Origin: Defluviimonas sp. SAOS-178_SWC
GTDB taxonomy: Bacteria; Pseudomonadota; Alphaproteobacteria; Rhodobacterales; Rhodobacteraceae
DNA length: 64,000 bases
Direction: 5' to 3'
Assembly: GCF_039830135.1 (NCBI RefSeq)
Contig: NZ_CP156081.1
Span: 3,458,001 to 3,522,000, forward strand
Below are positions 1 through 8,684 of the stretch, one piece after another. The notes below the pieces were generated by a model. The model had not been told where the DNA came from. It worked only from the letters and a program-made list of their open reading frames with translations, and ran no database searches. The translations under genes and the position numbers were made by a program. Numbering within the stretch: position 1 is the stretch's first letter; each line of letters begins with the position of its first letter.

Positions 1-755
1 AAGTACCACCAGAGGAAAGCGGCCACGACCCCGACCGCGAGTGCCGGCATGAGCCCGATCGCCGGCGTGGCGAACCTCAGGACAAGGCCCGCGACGACGA
101 AGCCCAGAAGGGCCACAATCGGCAGCCAGATCGAGCCGCCCCAGAGCAGCCAGAAGGCCAGCGCCGGAAAGACCAGCGAGAACCACATCAGATTATGGGG
201 CCAGTGGCTGCCCCTCGAGCCCATGAGCGCGGTGACGCCCGCAACGATGACCAGGATCGCCACCGGCATCCATTGACCGTTGTCGGCCGCCAGCCACAAG
301 ACCAGCGCCGCGACGACGCCGATCGCGACCATCAGTTTCTTCGACATCTCGTCGAAGAGCACAGGCGCAAGGGCGTAGAAGAGAAGCAGCAGCGCGAGGA
401 TCGGCCGCCAGTACTCGCTCGACGGATAGAAGCCGAACAGGAACTGGTTCCAGCGCTCGCGGATCATCGCCCAGCAGGCGCCATGCGCCCCCTCGCCCCA
501 GGTCGCCGCGATGATGCTGCGGCATTCGCCGAGCGAGTTTGCGTTCCAGACCCCGTGCAGGAACCAGGGCAGCGCGAGTTGCAGCAGGTAGACCACCGCC
601 AGAAGGCCGAGAACGGTCAGGACCGAGTTGAACACACCGGAAAAGAGATTTTCCCGGAGCCATTTGAGCGCCCCGGATTCGAGGGCCGGCGGGGCCTCGG
701 GCGGAAGCATGCTGTCGCGGACATAGCGCGCGGAATGCGCGTGCAGATCACTCAT
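1..755 (-). CDS. aapM: General L-amino-acid ABC transporter permease AapM (5' part only)
   Basis: Inner-membrane permease of the Aap/Bzt-type broad-range L-amino-acid importer, working as a heterodimer with AapQ. The gene runs off the left edge, so only about 251 codons are visible. They begin MSDLHAHSARYVRDSMLPPE, the typical AapM N-terminus, and hold a first membrane segment, a periplasmic stretch with two cysteines (LGECRS and GACWAM) and a run of further hydrophobic segments. The C-terminal permease domain with the ATPase-contact loop lies outside. The start ATG at 755 sits one base after the aapQ stop (TGAGATG), implying translational coupling. The ATPase gene aapP is expected just beyond the edge. 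Confidence 0.9.
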   Translation of the reverse strand, partial: MSDLHAHSARYVRDSMLPPEAPPALESGALKWLRENLFSGVFNSVLTVLGLLAVVYLLQLALPWFLHGVWNANSLGECRSIIAATWGEGAHGACWAMIRERWNQFLFGFYPSSEYWRPILALLLLFYALAPVLFDEMSKKLMVAIGVVAALVLWLAADNGQWMPVAILVIVAGVTALMGSRGSHWPHNLMWFSLVFPALAFWLLWGGSIWLPIVALLGFVVAGLVLRFATPAIGLMPALAVGVVAAFLWWY

Positions 756-756
756 C

Positions 757-2034
757 TCAGCGCTCCTTCAGCTTGACGGCGTTGTTGTAGACGTTCATCG
801 CGGACGAGATCATCAGGCTGAGCGCCAGGTAGATCAGCATAAGGATGAGCATGCATTCCAGTTCGCGCCCCGTCTGGTTCAGCGTGATGCCGCCCAGCGT
901 GCCGCGAAGGTCCATGTAGCTGACCGCGATGGCGAGCGACGAGTTCTTCGTCAGGTTCAGGTACTGGGAAATGAGTGGCGGAATGATGACACGCAGTGCC
1001 TGCGGCAGGATCACGAGGCTCATCGTGCGGCCGGGACGCAGGCCCAACGCATAGGAAGCCTCGGTCTGCCCCTTCGAGATCGCCATGATCCCGGCCCGCA
1101 CGATCTCGGCGATAAAGGCCGCTGTGTAGAGCGTCAGGCCAAGCCACAAAGCCATCAGCGAGTTCGAGACGAGAATGCCGCCGGAAAAGTTGAAGCCGCC
1201 GAGCGTCGGGATTTCGAGATGGAAACCCAAGGCGAGGAGCAGCACGACGATCGGGCCGAAAATCACCAGTAGGCTCTTCCACCAGGTCGTGGGACGGACG
1301 CCGGTCGCTTCCTGCACCGCCGTCGCGTTTCGCTTGATCGCACGGTAGCCAAGGATGCTGCCGACGATGACGGCCAGAATGGCGATCGTGTTCAGGCTGA
1401 TCGGCAGGAACCCGACATTGAACTCACCCAGCGACCGATCATAAAGCGCCTTCGGAATGAAGGTGCCGCGATTGGTGATGGCAACGGAATCGAAGAGAAC
1501 CATCGAGGCGGCCGGTTCCTGCCCGGCCGCGATCATCTCGTCCGTCACCTTGAAGTCGCGCGGCGCCGGCGTGATCTCGGTAAAGACCGCGAAAGCGACG
1601 AGGATCCAGAGGAGCACCGGCACGTTGCGGAACGTCTCCACATAGACCGTCATAAGTTTCGAGACGAGCCAGTTCTTCGAAAGCCGGAGAACGCCGACCA
1701 GAACCCCGATCACCGTCGCGCCGATGCAGCCGAGAACTGCAACGAGGATGGTGTTGACGAGACCGACGAGCATCGCGCGGAAATGCGTGTCGTCGTTGGT
1801 ATAGGGGATGAGCGTCTGGTTGATGTCGTAGCCGGCCCGATTCCACAGGAACGAGAAACTCAGATCCTTGCCACGATCCGCGAGGTTGCTGAACAGGTTG
1901 TCCAGAAGCCACCAGAGTCCGAGCAGAAAGAGGACGAGCACGATGATCTGGATCGTGATCGACCGATACCGCGTATCGTAGATAAGCATCCCGAGCCGAA
2001 AGGATTCCCTCGGCGTGTCCGCGACTATTGCCAT
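757..2034 (-). CDS. aapQ: General L-amino-acid ABC transporter permease AapQ
   Basis: Permease subunit of 425 aa paired with AapM. It starts MAIVADTPRESFRLGML. One N-terminal membrane segment lies near residues 25-45, then a long periplasmic insert, then a cluster of helices. The permease signature EIVRAGIMAISKGQTEASYA, the loop that docks on the ATPase, falls in the C-terminal third. The length is slightly above the roughly 400 aa usual for AapQ. It lies 128 bp downstream of aapJ across a strong hairpin and is followed at once by aapM, in the canonical order J-Q-M(-P). Confidence 0.92.
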   Translation of the reverse strand: MAIVADTPRESFRLGMLIYDTRYRSITIQIIVLVLFLLGLWWLLDNLFSNLADRGKDLSFSFLWNRAGYDINQTLIPYTNDDTHFRAMLVGLVNTILVAVLGCIGATVIGVLVGVLRLSKNWLVSKLMTVYVETFRNVPVLLWILVAFAVFTEITPAPRDFKVTDEMIAAGQEPAASMVLFDSVAITNRGTFIPKALYDRSLGEFNVGFLPISLNTIAILAVIVGSILGYRAIKRNATAVQEATGVRPTTWWKSLLVIFGPIVVLLLALGFHLEIPTLGGFNFSGGILVSNSLMALWLGLTLYTAAFIAEIVRAGIMAISKGQTEASYALGLRPGRTMSLVILPQALRVIIPPLISQYLNLTKNSSLAIAVSYMDLRGTLGGITLNQTGRELECMLILMLIYLALSLMISSAMNVYNNAVKLKER

Positions 2035-2123
2035 TGCTATATCCCCATTGCCGAAGGCGTGTGCGGCTTTGCCGTCTCTTGAGGGTTGTGGCCCCCGCCT
2101 TCAGATCATTCCAGGCTGCAAAA

Positions 2124-2149
2124 GAGGCGCGCGGGATCCCGCGCGCCTC
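2124..2149 (-). terminator. Perfect 26-nt inverted repeat between aapJ and aapQ
   Basis: The repeat has two 13-nt arms with no loop spacer (core GCGCGGGATCCCGCGC). On the minus strand it is followed by CTCTTTTGC, a short U-run in RNA. It lies between the binding-protein gene and the permease genes. Such structures in transporter operons commonly act as partial terminators or 3'-end stabilisers that leave the binding protein more abundant than the permeases; that role is inferred here. Confidence 0.7.
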
Positions 2150-2162
2150 GAATGGTTCCAGA

Positions 2163-3179
2163 TCAGCGGAAGGGCGGCGTGTAGAGCAGCCCGCCTTGGG
2201 TCCACTGCGCGTTCAGGCCGCGTGCCAGACCGATCGGGGTGGATTCGCCGATATTGGCGGCAAAGACCTCGCCGTAGTTGCCGGAGGCCGCGATCGCGCG
2301 CTTCGCCCACTCCTTGTCGAGCCCGAGCATCGCGCCGAGATCACCTTCGGAGCCGAGCATGCGGTTGACTTCCGGGTTGTTCGTGCCCTTGGCCAGTTCT
2401 TCGATATTGGCCGAGGTGATGCCGTACTCTTCCGCGGCGATCAGAGCGTTCAGCGTCCAGCGGGCGATATCGGCCCACTGATCGTCGCCCTGACGGACGA
2501 GCGGCCCGAGCGGCTCTTTCGAGATGATCTCCGGCAGAATGATGTGGTTTTCCGGGTCGGCGAAGATCGCGCGCGTCGCGGCAAGGCCCGAAGCGTCCGT
2601 GGTATAGGCGTCGCAGGCCCCGGCAAGATACTGCTGTTCCCCTTCCGCGTTGGTCTGGATCGCAACCGGCTGGTAGGCCATGTTGTTGACCTTGAAGTAG
2701 TCCGCCAGGTTCAACTCGGTCGTGGTGCCGGTCTGGATGCAGACCGTGGCGCCGTCGAGTTCTTTCGCGGAGGACACACCAAGATCCTTGCGGACCATGA
2801 AGCCCTGACCGTCGTAGTAGTTCACGCCGACGAAGGTGAACTTGAGGTCGGCGTCGCGCGAGAAGGTCCAGGTCGTGTTTCGCGCCAGGAGGTCGATCTC
2901 GCCCGAGGCGAGCGCGGTGAAGCGGGTCTCGCCCGTGGTCGGCACGTACTTGACCTTCGAGGCATCACCGAGAACGGCAGCCGCCACGGCCTTGCAGATG
3001 GCGACGTCGAAGCCTTGCCAGTTGCCGTTCGCGTCCGGCGCGGCAAAGCCTACGAGACCGGTGTTCACGCCGCAAACCAGTTCGCCGCGGGCCTTGACGT
3101 CATCGAGCGTCGCGGCCGCCGCGAAGCCGGCCAGCAGGGCGCTCGCCGCAAGCGTCCCGAGGAATACGGATTTTTTCAT
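2163..3179 (-). CDS. aapJ: Periplasmic general L-amino-acid binding protein AapJ
   Basis: Periplasmic solute-binding protein of 338 aa that captures L-amino acids for AapQM. A Sec signal peptide (MKKSVFLGTLAASALLAGFAAA) is followed by the mature start ATLDDVKARGELVCGVNTG. The body is a type-2 periplasmic-binding fold of the polar amino acid family (LARNTTWTFSRDADLKFTFV; cysteines in VCIQTG and AGACDAY that are typical of AapJ/BztA). First gene of its operon, with about 210 bp of free upstream sequence that should hold the promoter. The start is supported by the signal peptide and a purine-rich AGGAAGAGGTAAGC leader. Confidence 0.95.
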   Translation of the reverse strand: MKKSVFLGTLAASALLAGFAAAATLDDVKARGELVCGVNTGLVGFAAPDANGNWQGFDVAICKAVAAAVLGDASKVKYVPTTGETRFTALASGEIDLLARNTTWTFSRDADLKFTFVGVNYYDGQGFMVRKDLGVSSAKELDGATVCIQTGTTTELNLADYFKVNNMAYQPVAIQTNAEGEQQYLAGACDAYTTDASGLAATRAIFADPENHIILPEIISKEPLGPLVRQGDDQWADIARWTLNALIAAEEYGITSANIEELAKGTNNPEVNRMLGSEGDLGAMLGLDKEWAKRAIAASGNYGEVFAANIGESTPIGLARGLNAQWTQGGLLYTPPFR

Positions 3180-3391
3180 GCTTACCTCTTCCTGAGTTAC
3201 CGCCCGTCCCCGGGCGGTGTGTGAGGGCCAGGTGGTCCTGGCGCTGATTTTCGGGTTTGGTCCCCAGTGGACGCAGTGTTGACAGATGAACCCTGAACGT
3301 CAAGAACGCATTCGCGGGGCGCAAGGACGCCTTCTGGAGCGCCCGGATCGGTTTCCAGACAGCGCATTTCCGCCAGCCCGACGAAATTTTG

Positions 3392-4108
3392 TTAGGCCCG
3401 GAGCGCGGAAATTTCCCAGAAATGACGGGCGTGTAGGAACGCATCGTGTTTCCGCGCCGCAGCATGCGCGGCTTCCTCGTCCTCGCCCCATTGCGCGGCC
3501 TGCCAGTCCTCGTCGATTCGAGACAGCCGCCAGATCGTTTCCGGCTCAAAAGCGTCGCATGTCGCGGCGAGCCCGAGGACGAGCGAACCGGTCAGGCTGA
3601 CAAGATCGTGAAGCGCCGTCAGTTCGAATGCCGATGCCGAGAAGAGCGGCGCGGAGAGCCGTGTGAGGCTTTCGGGCGACTGTGCGACCGGTATGACCCC
3701 GACCGTGGTGACGAGCGGTGCGCCATAGGTGTCCGACGCCCAGTCGAGCAGCGGATCCCACGCTTCGGCTTGCGCACGGACCAGTTCTTCGGGCCCCTCA
3801 GCGCGGTAGCAGAGAAGATCGGAACCGCCATAGGCGGCGATCAGCGCCGCCACCTCGCCGAACTGGACAGCAACCTTGTCGATGGCGGCATTTGCGGAGC
3901 GGGTGACCGGCATCACGCCCGGATCGACGACCTTGTCGACCGCCGCCCATTCCGCCGCGACCGCTTCGGCCATCGCCACGGTTGGCAAGACAAGCGGACG
4001 CTTCGCGGGGCTGCGGATCGGACGCGCATCAAGATAGACGGCATAGCCGCCCTCGACCGCCTCGGTGCGCACATCCTTCCAGAACCGCTTCGCCGTCCAG
4101 CCGCTCAT
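3392..4108 (-). CDS. ATP12-family F1-ATPase assembly chaperone
   Basis: Protein of 238 aa of the ATP12 family, which in mitochondria binds free F1-ATPase alpha subunit during assembly; alphaproteobacterial homologues are presumed to do the same. It starts MSGWTAKRFWKDVRTEAVEG, has the family-typical YAVYLDARPIRSPAKRPL, and contains SDLLCYRAEGPEELVRAQ with the downstream W-DP-LDW pattern. An ATG four codons upstream is possible, but the chosen start overlaps the HAD gene stop (ATGA) and has GGGAGG at good spacing. Last gene of the crcB-rluC-HAD-ATP12 run. Confidence 0.9.
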   Translation of the reverse strand: MSGWTAKRFWKDVRTEAVEGGYAVYLDARPIRSPAKRPLVLPTVAMAEAVAAEWAAVDKVVDPGVMPVTRSANAAIDKVAVQFGEVAALIAAYGGSDLLCYRAEGPEELVRAQAEAWDPLLDWASDTYGAPLVTTVGVIPVAQSPESLTRLSAPLFSASAFELTALHDLVSLTGSLVLGLAATCDAFEPETIWRLSRIDEDWQAAQWGEDEEAAHAAARKHDAFLHARHFWEISALRA

Positions 4109-4779
4109 GCAACCTCCCATACCCGGTCGAGCGCGGGAAGCAGCGCCTCGAAGTCGTGGATCACCTGCCCGGCACCGGCGGCGATCAGGGCCTCGGCCCG
4201 GTGATACCCCCAGCTGACGCCGATCGTCGCCATTCCGGCGGCACGCCCCATCTCGATGTCGTAGGTGGTGTCGCCGATCATCACCGCGTTCGTCGCTCGG
4301 GCCCCGGTCTCGGCGAGCGCGGACAGGAGCATCGCCGGATGCGGCTTCGACGGATGATCGTCCGCCACCTGCGCGGTCGCGAAATACCCGGCGAGGTCAT
4401 GCGCCGCCAGGATATGGTCGAGCCCTCGCCTCGACTTTCCGGTCGCAATGCCAAGCAAGAAGTCGGGCCGCCCCAGAAGGCGACCGAGCGCGTCGGCGGC
4501 GCCGGGGAAGAGCGGCGAGAGCGTCCCGGCCCGCAGCTTCCCGAAACTCTGCTTGTAGGCGGCGACGATGCCCGACTGCGCCTCTGCCGGCAGGTCCGGC
4601 ACCAGCTGCGCCACCGCCTCCGGCAGCGACAGCCCGACGATGGAGAGGACCACGTCGCGCGGCGGCAGGACGTGACCGCCTGCGTCGAAAGCGTATTGCA
4701 TCGCCGCGACGATGTGGTTCTGGCTGTCGATCAGCGTTCCGTCGACATCGAAGACGACGAGCCTCGGGTGGTCCGTCAT
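4105..4779 (-). CDS. HAD-superfamily hydrolase, phosphoglycolate-phosphatase-like
   Basis: Cytosolic phosphatase of 224 aa. Motif I is VVFDVDGTLIDSQ near the N-terminus (nucleophile Asp and acid/base Asp), motif II is the GIATGKSRRGL segment, and motif III/IV is NAVMIGDTTYDIEMGRAAG. The cap-domain placement after motif I fits the Gph/PGP subgroup. The true substrate cannot be read from sequence. It overlaps rluC upstream and the ATP12 gene downstream by 4 nt each, so the three are probably co-translated. Confidence 0.88.
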   Translation of the reverse strand: MTDHPRLVVFDVDGTLIDSQNHIVAAMQYAFDAGGHVLPPRDVVLSIVGLSLPEAVAQLVPDLPAEAQSGIVAAYKQSFGKLRAGTLSPLFPGAADALGRLLGRPDFLLGIATGKSRRGLDHILAAHDLAGYFATAQVADDHPSKPHPAMLLSALAETGARATNAVMIGDTTYDIEMGRAAGMATIGVSWGYHRAEALIAAGAGQVIHDFEALLPALDRVWEVA

Positions 4780-5822
4780 GCCCCGTCCTCGAAGGGATCG
4801 GCGGGTACGTCCGCCTCCGACCAGCCGAGCGTCTTCCAGGTGCGCTTCATGTGATCGGGCAAGGGCGCCGTGAGCGTGATGCGCTTGCCGGTAATCGGAT
4901 GGTCGAAAGAGATCGAGCGGGCATGGAGATGCAGCTTGCGGCTGATCTCACCGCCCAGTTGGGCGCCCCAGCCGTCGCCAAGGTTCTCCTGACCCGATCC
5001 GCCGTACTTGCCGTCGCCAACGATCGGGTGACCGATTTCGGCCATGTGGGCGCGCAACTGGTGAGTGCGCCCGGTGATCGGCACCAGCGCCACCCAGGCG
5101 GCGCGCGTGCCGAGCGCGTCGAGGACGGCATAGTCGGTCGTCGCGCGCTTGGCGCCTGCGGTCACATCGACCTTCGACGGGTGGACGGCGATCATCTTCT
5201 CGCCCTCGCCGCCGCCGCCGTGTCCCGGCGCCTTGACGAGGCCGAAGCGGATCGTGCCCATCTTGGGTGACGGCACCCCGGCAACCGCGGCCCAGTAGAT
5301 CTTGCGGGTCGTGCGAGCCCGGAACGCCTCCGACAGGGCGCGGGCGATGCGCGAGGTGCGGGCGAGGAGCAATACCCCGGACGTGTCCTTGTCGAGCCGG
5401 TGGACGAGCTTCGGCGGGTCCTTGTAGCCGAACATCAGCGCCCCGGTCAGCCCATCCACATGGCGGTTGCCCTGGCCTGATCCGCCCTGCGACGGCAGGC
5501 CCGGCGGCTTGTTCAGCGCAATGATATGCTCGTCCTTCCAGAGGACCGCCGCCTGGATCATCTTCGCGTCGGCCGCGCTGATCCCGGGTTCGGGCTTCGG
5601 CGCCTGCGCATCGGCTTTCGGCAGCGGCGGCACCCGCACCTGCATCCCGGGTGTCACCCGGGTCGAGGCCTTGACCCGCCCGCCATCCACGCGGATCTGG
5701 CCGGTGCGGCAGAGCTTCTCGACCTGGCCCTGGGTGATCTCGGGAAAGCGCCGCTTCAGCCAGCGGTCGAGCCGGCTTTCGCCTTCGTCCACCGAAACCG
5801 TCAGGGTCTTGACGCCGCTCAT
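4776..5822 (-). CDS. rluC: RluC/RluD-family 23S rRNA pseudouridine synthase
   Basis: Enzyme of 348 aa that isomerises uridine to pseudouridine in large-subunit rRNA. The N-terminal S4 RNA-binding domain covers about residues 10-75 (ESRLDRWLKRRFPEITQGQ). The catalytic domain carries the signature LVHRLDKDTSGVLLLARTS with the catalytic Asp, and later ITGRTHQLRAHMAEIGHPI, which is conserved in the RluA family. Which uridines it modifies is not decided by sequence, so the symbol is by similarity. It overlaps crcB upstream (ATGA) and the HAD gene downstream. Confidence 0.88.
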   Translation of the reverse strand: MSGVKTLTVSVDEGESRLDRWLKRRFPEITQGQVEKLCRTGQIRVDGGRVKASTRVTPGMQVRVPPLPKADAQAPKPEPGISAADAKMIQAAVLWKDEHIIALNKPPGLPSQGGSGQGNRHVDGLTGALMFGYKDPPKLVHRLDKDTSGVLLLARTSRIARALSEAFRARTTRKIYWAAVAGVPSPKMGTIRFGLVKAPGHGGGGEGEKMIAVHPSKVDVTAGAKRATTDYAVLDALGTRAAWVALVPITGRTHQLRAHMAEIGHPIVGDGKYGGSGQENLGDGWGAQLGGEISRKLHLHARSISFDHPITGKRITLTAPLPDHMKRTWKTLGWSEADVPADPFEDGA

Positions 5823-6196
5823 GCGAACGCCCCCCGCGCCGCGGCCATTCCCGCAACAATGGCGGCCAGCGACAGGATCACCGAGCCGGCGACATAGGCG
5901 GCGGCAACCGTGGTCTGCCCCCGTTCCCAGAGGGTGAGCGCGTCGAGCGAGAAGGCCGAGAATGTGGTAAAACCGCCAAGAACGCCGGTCATCAGGAACG
6001 GTGCCATCCGCGTCGCATCCTTGTGGGCGAGGACGACGACGAGCGCGCCCATCAGGAACGACCCCGCGATGTTGACCGCGACGGTACCCCAGGGAAAGCC
6101 GGGGCCGATCAGCCGCATCGCGGCCACGTTCGTCATGTACCGGGCCGAGGCGCCGAGCGCGCCGCCGAGGGCCACCTGAAGCAGGGTCTGGATCAT
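5819..6196 (-). CDS. crcB: Fluoride exporter CrcB/Fluc
   Basis: Small four-helix membrane protein of 125 aa, a dual-topology fluoride channel subunit. Family signatures are visible: GGALGASARYM at the N-terminus, GTVAVNIAGSFLMG, and MTGVLGGFTTFSAFSLDAL with the conserved FTTFS segment. The reading frame extends about 41 codons further upstream, but MIQTLLQVALGGALG is the family start and gives the usual length. First gene of the tightly overlapping crcB-rluC-HAD-ATP12 series. I saw no fluoride riboswitch in front of it. Confidence 0.9.
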   Translation of the reverse strand: MIQTLLQVALGGALGASARYMTNVAAMRLIGPGFPWGTVAVNIAGSFLMGALVVVLAHKDATRMAPFLMTGVLGGFTTFSAFSLDALTLWERGQTTVAAAYVAGSVILSLAAIVAGMAAARGAFA

Positions 6197-6386
6197 GGCG
6201 CCTTCCTCATCCGCGCCGCGCCCAAAGTCAACCGGGCAAGGGGCCGTTGGCCCCCTCTGCGTCCTTCGGAGCGCATTCACCCCGAGGATATTTCCGGCAT
6301 TATGTATCAAGCGCAACAAGCATAACGCGCTAAAATCCTGTAGTGAATCCCCATGCAGGACGGAACAATAAACAACGCGCTGATTG

Positions 6387-6851
6387 TGACCTGAGCCCTG
6401 TCTTCCCTCCGGGGATCGGGAGAGTCCTTGGGGTGATTTCTGGTCCTAAGCTGCCAGCATTTCCAGTCTGATCTTCATGGCAAATTCAGCCGGTGGGATG
6501 TTCCCGAGGACGGAATGGGGTCTGTGACGGTTGTAGCCCTCCTTCCAGGTGGCAATCCGGGTGCGGGCGTCGGTCAGGGTCGAGAACAGGACCCCGTTCA
6601 GGAATTCATCGCGGAACCGGCCATTGAAGCTCTCGATGAACCCGTTCTGCATGGGCTTTCCGGGCGCGATATAGTGGCATTGGGTGGCCGTCCGCTGACA
6701 CCAGGACAGGATCGCCGTTGAAGTGAACTCTGTCCCATTGTCGCTGACGATGGTGGTCGGCTGCGTCAATGGGCTCGTTGCTCTGGCGCGGGATTTCGAC
6801 GGTTTGAATTGCCCCGACAGAGAGGCCAACAGCATCGTCAGCCTGATCCAT
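6387..6851 (-). mobile_element. Truncated IS3-family (IS407-like) insertion sequence remnant
   Basis: On the minus strand, 6446-6835 encodes only the C-terminal part of an orfB transposase. It keeps the second catalytic Asp ([12 protein letters not shown]) and the Glu helix ([20 protein letters not shown]), and ends [20 protein letters not shown]... as in IS407-group elements. The orfA gene, the first catalytic Asp and most of the N-terminal half are missing, and the segment before TIVSDNG diverges from the family, which suggests a frameshift. After the stop, the sequence runs to TGACCTGAGCCCTGTC at 6387, a plausible right terminal repeat. Not expected to transpose. Confidence 0.85.
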
Positions 6852-7105
6852 GTTGTCGAGGAAGGCCTCGCGCGGCTGGCTGCGACCCGAGCATCAGAAC
6901 CATGCCCGGAGTCACTACTTTACCGTCCCATCCGCCGAGCGGTGGAATTCCGGACTACGTGGCTTACAGCCTGTCTGATACGATTCGAGTACGCGCAAAT
7001 GAGTCTCCGCCTCTTGAGCGAGACCATCACGGGACGGGTTAGACGTAACCGGTTTTCTCTTGTTTTTTTAGGTTTTTCCCGCCCCTCATCAACAGTGAGG
7101 GCACC

Positions 7106-7387
7106 ATGCAAGATTTTCTTTTCCTCCTCGCATTCTATTACGGCTGCGACCTCGCGGTGATCGAGAACCGCCTCAGCGGGTCCGAACTCGCAGCCTGCCT
7201 CGCGGCCTACGAGACCGTGAAGTTGAGCTTCCTGACCGACGAGGAGCGCGACGCCTTCGAGATCCGCCCCCCCGCCGAACGGCTTTCCCTGAGCCAGGCC
7301 GGATACCGCCGGTTCAAGGCCTGGGAGCGGGACAATTCCGGTATCGTCGCAGAGCTGCACCCGGACCGCGCGCTTGCGTTGAACTAG
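7106..7387 (+). CDS. Hypothetical protein, 93 aa
   Basis: Unrecognised small protein starting MQDFLFLLAFYYGCDLAVIEN and ending in a basic/acidic helical stretch (RRFKAWERDNSGIVAELHPD). No signal peptide, no metal motif. The upstream region 7048-7090 is unusually T-rich for this genome (GTTTTTTTAGGTTTTTCCC) and may hold a promoter. It sits in the mobile-element-scarred interval between crcB and tRNA-Ala, so it could be an orphan of a lost element. Coding status rests on clean codon use and isolated position only. Confidence 0.5.
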   Translation: MQDFLFLLAFYYGCDLAVIENRLSGSELAACLAAYETVKLSFLTDEERDAFEIRPPAERLSLSQAGYRRFKAWERDNSGIVAELHPDRALALN

Positions 7388-7699
7388 GTGCTTGATCCCA
7401 TGGTTTGATGGTGCGATCCATTCGCGGGAATGGAAGCAAGCAAAATGGGACAGGTTCGTCGCGGTTGCGCCACGACATCACGAGGTGCCCCCTTGCCGTC
7501 AGCCGTTCGATCGCTTGTCATCCTTCATGCACGGATAGGAAAGGCCGCGCCCGGTAGTGAGCGCGGCCAGATCCTCACACAATCATGCTAGTCGGGAAAG
7601 CGGGGTTTCATTACCCAAGGCGGCCGGCGATTCCGCCATTCGTGCGCTGGTGTCGAGGGCACCCAACGCGGCGCCGGGCGTCCTCCGTCTCGATGGCCC
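7388..7699. other. Gene-free interval with a possible IS481 transposase 5' scrap
   Basis: No full gene is seen. From 7445 on the plus strand a short frame reads MGQVRRGCATTSRG, which resembles the conserved start of IS481-family transposases (MGQV-HG-ATT); the resemblance is lost after about a dozen codons. Nothing else recognisable in the interval. Confidence 0.35.
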
Positions 7700-7972
7700 C
7701 TACCGAGCCTTGTTCCGCTGCATCATCTCCAAGCGCTCCAAGCCGTCCTTCAGTTGCTCCGCCTTCTCCGCAGCGACGTGAATAAGCGCATGGGTCGCGT
7801 TCGCCGCAGGTGACAGCGAGAGCGTCACGCTGTCCATCAATTCTTCGATGCCTTGCATCAGGCCGTGAAGGTAGATGGCATCGGTTTGGCAGTCGGAAAG
7901 CGATTTGGTTTGCGTTGCCGGGATGCCCGACATTCCTTGTGCTGCCAGCGTGGTCGTATCAGACGTAGCCAT
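7700..7972 (-). CDS. Hypothetical protein, 90 aa
   Basis: Unrecognised. Starts MATSDTTTLAAQGMSGIPAT and is mostly predicted helix in its second half (ATHALIHVAAEKAEQLKDGLERLEMMQ), with a polar, low-complexity N-terminus. It has the look of small proteins carried by phages and integrated elements. It lies 17 bp downstream of another small ORF on the same strand, and both precede nothing recognisable, close to a tRNA gene. Confidence 0.5.
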   Translation of the reverse strand: MATSDTTTLAAQGMSGIPATQTKSLSDCQTDAIYLHGLMQGIEELMDSVTLSLSPAANATHALIHVAAEKAEQLKDGLERLEMMQRNKAR

Positions 7973-7989
7973 CCTTCATCCTCCTTTGA

Positions 7990-8229
7990 TCAGACTTTGT
8001 TTGCCGGCAAGCCCAGCGCCGCCAGCGCCTCGCGAGCCAGTTTGGCCGCGTGCGTCATGTCGGTTGCCTCTGGCGCGTCCAGCACCATGACAATCTTTCG
8101 GTAGAGATCGAGAACCGTGGCCGGCGGCTTTCCCAGCGCATCGCCTTCGAGAACGCGGATCAGATCGCAGGCCGCATCCAGCTCATCGTCCGTGACCTGC
8201 GCCGTTGGATCAGAGAACTCCGTGACCAT
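7990..8229 (-). CDS. Hypothetical protein, 79 aa
   Basis: Unrecognised acidic protein starting MVTEFSDPTAQVTDDELDAA and ending LAREALAALGLPANKV. Helical, without cysteines or membrane segments. Upstream of, and in the same direction as, the 90-aa ORF, so the two may be a bicistronic pair. The location between tRNA-Ala and the IS remnants suggests accessory DNA. Confidence 0.5.
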   Translation of the reverse strand: MVTEFSDPTAQVTDDELDAACDLIRVLEGDALGKPPATVLDLYRKIVMVLDAPEATDMTHAAKLAREALAALGLPANKV

Positions 8230-8434
8230 GTGGCCCAGGCTTCAAAGGTCGACTCGATCGCTGTTTGTTGGGTGTGCATTCCAAACTCCGTGTTGCGATG
8301 GCCGGTCGCACGAGCGCTACCGGAGGATGACACGAAAGATTGAAACGATGCGCCGCATGGTGGGCTGGATGGTGGGACAGCCGAAACCATGAGTTTGGTT
8401 TCTCCGTCTTTTCATCATCTTAGCTTGAGAGATT

Positions 8435-8510
<76 letters not shown>

Positions 8511-8684
8511 GCACCGGGTGCTCATGTGGCCCAGCGACGCGATATTGTCAAGCGGACTTGGCCGACATTTTTTTGAACTTCGCGCCGGCGCGGGACACGC
8601 GCCGGGGCCGTCGTGCTCGTGGCGGCGAATCTCGCCTTGTGGTAGACTGCGCGCATTTTCATGACGTCATTGGAGTTGCCTATC

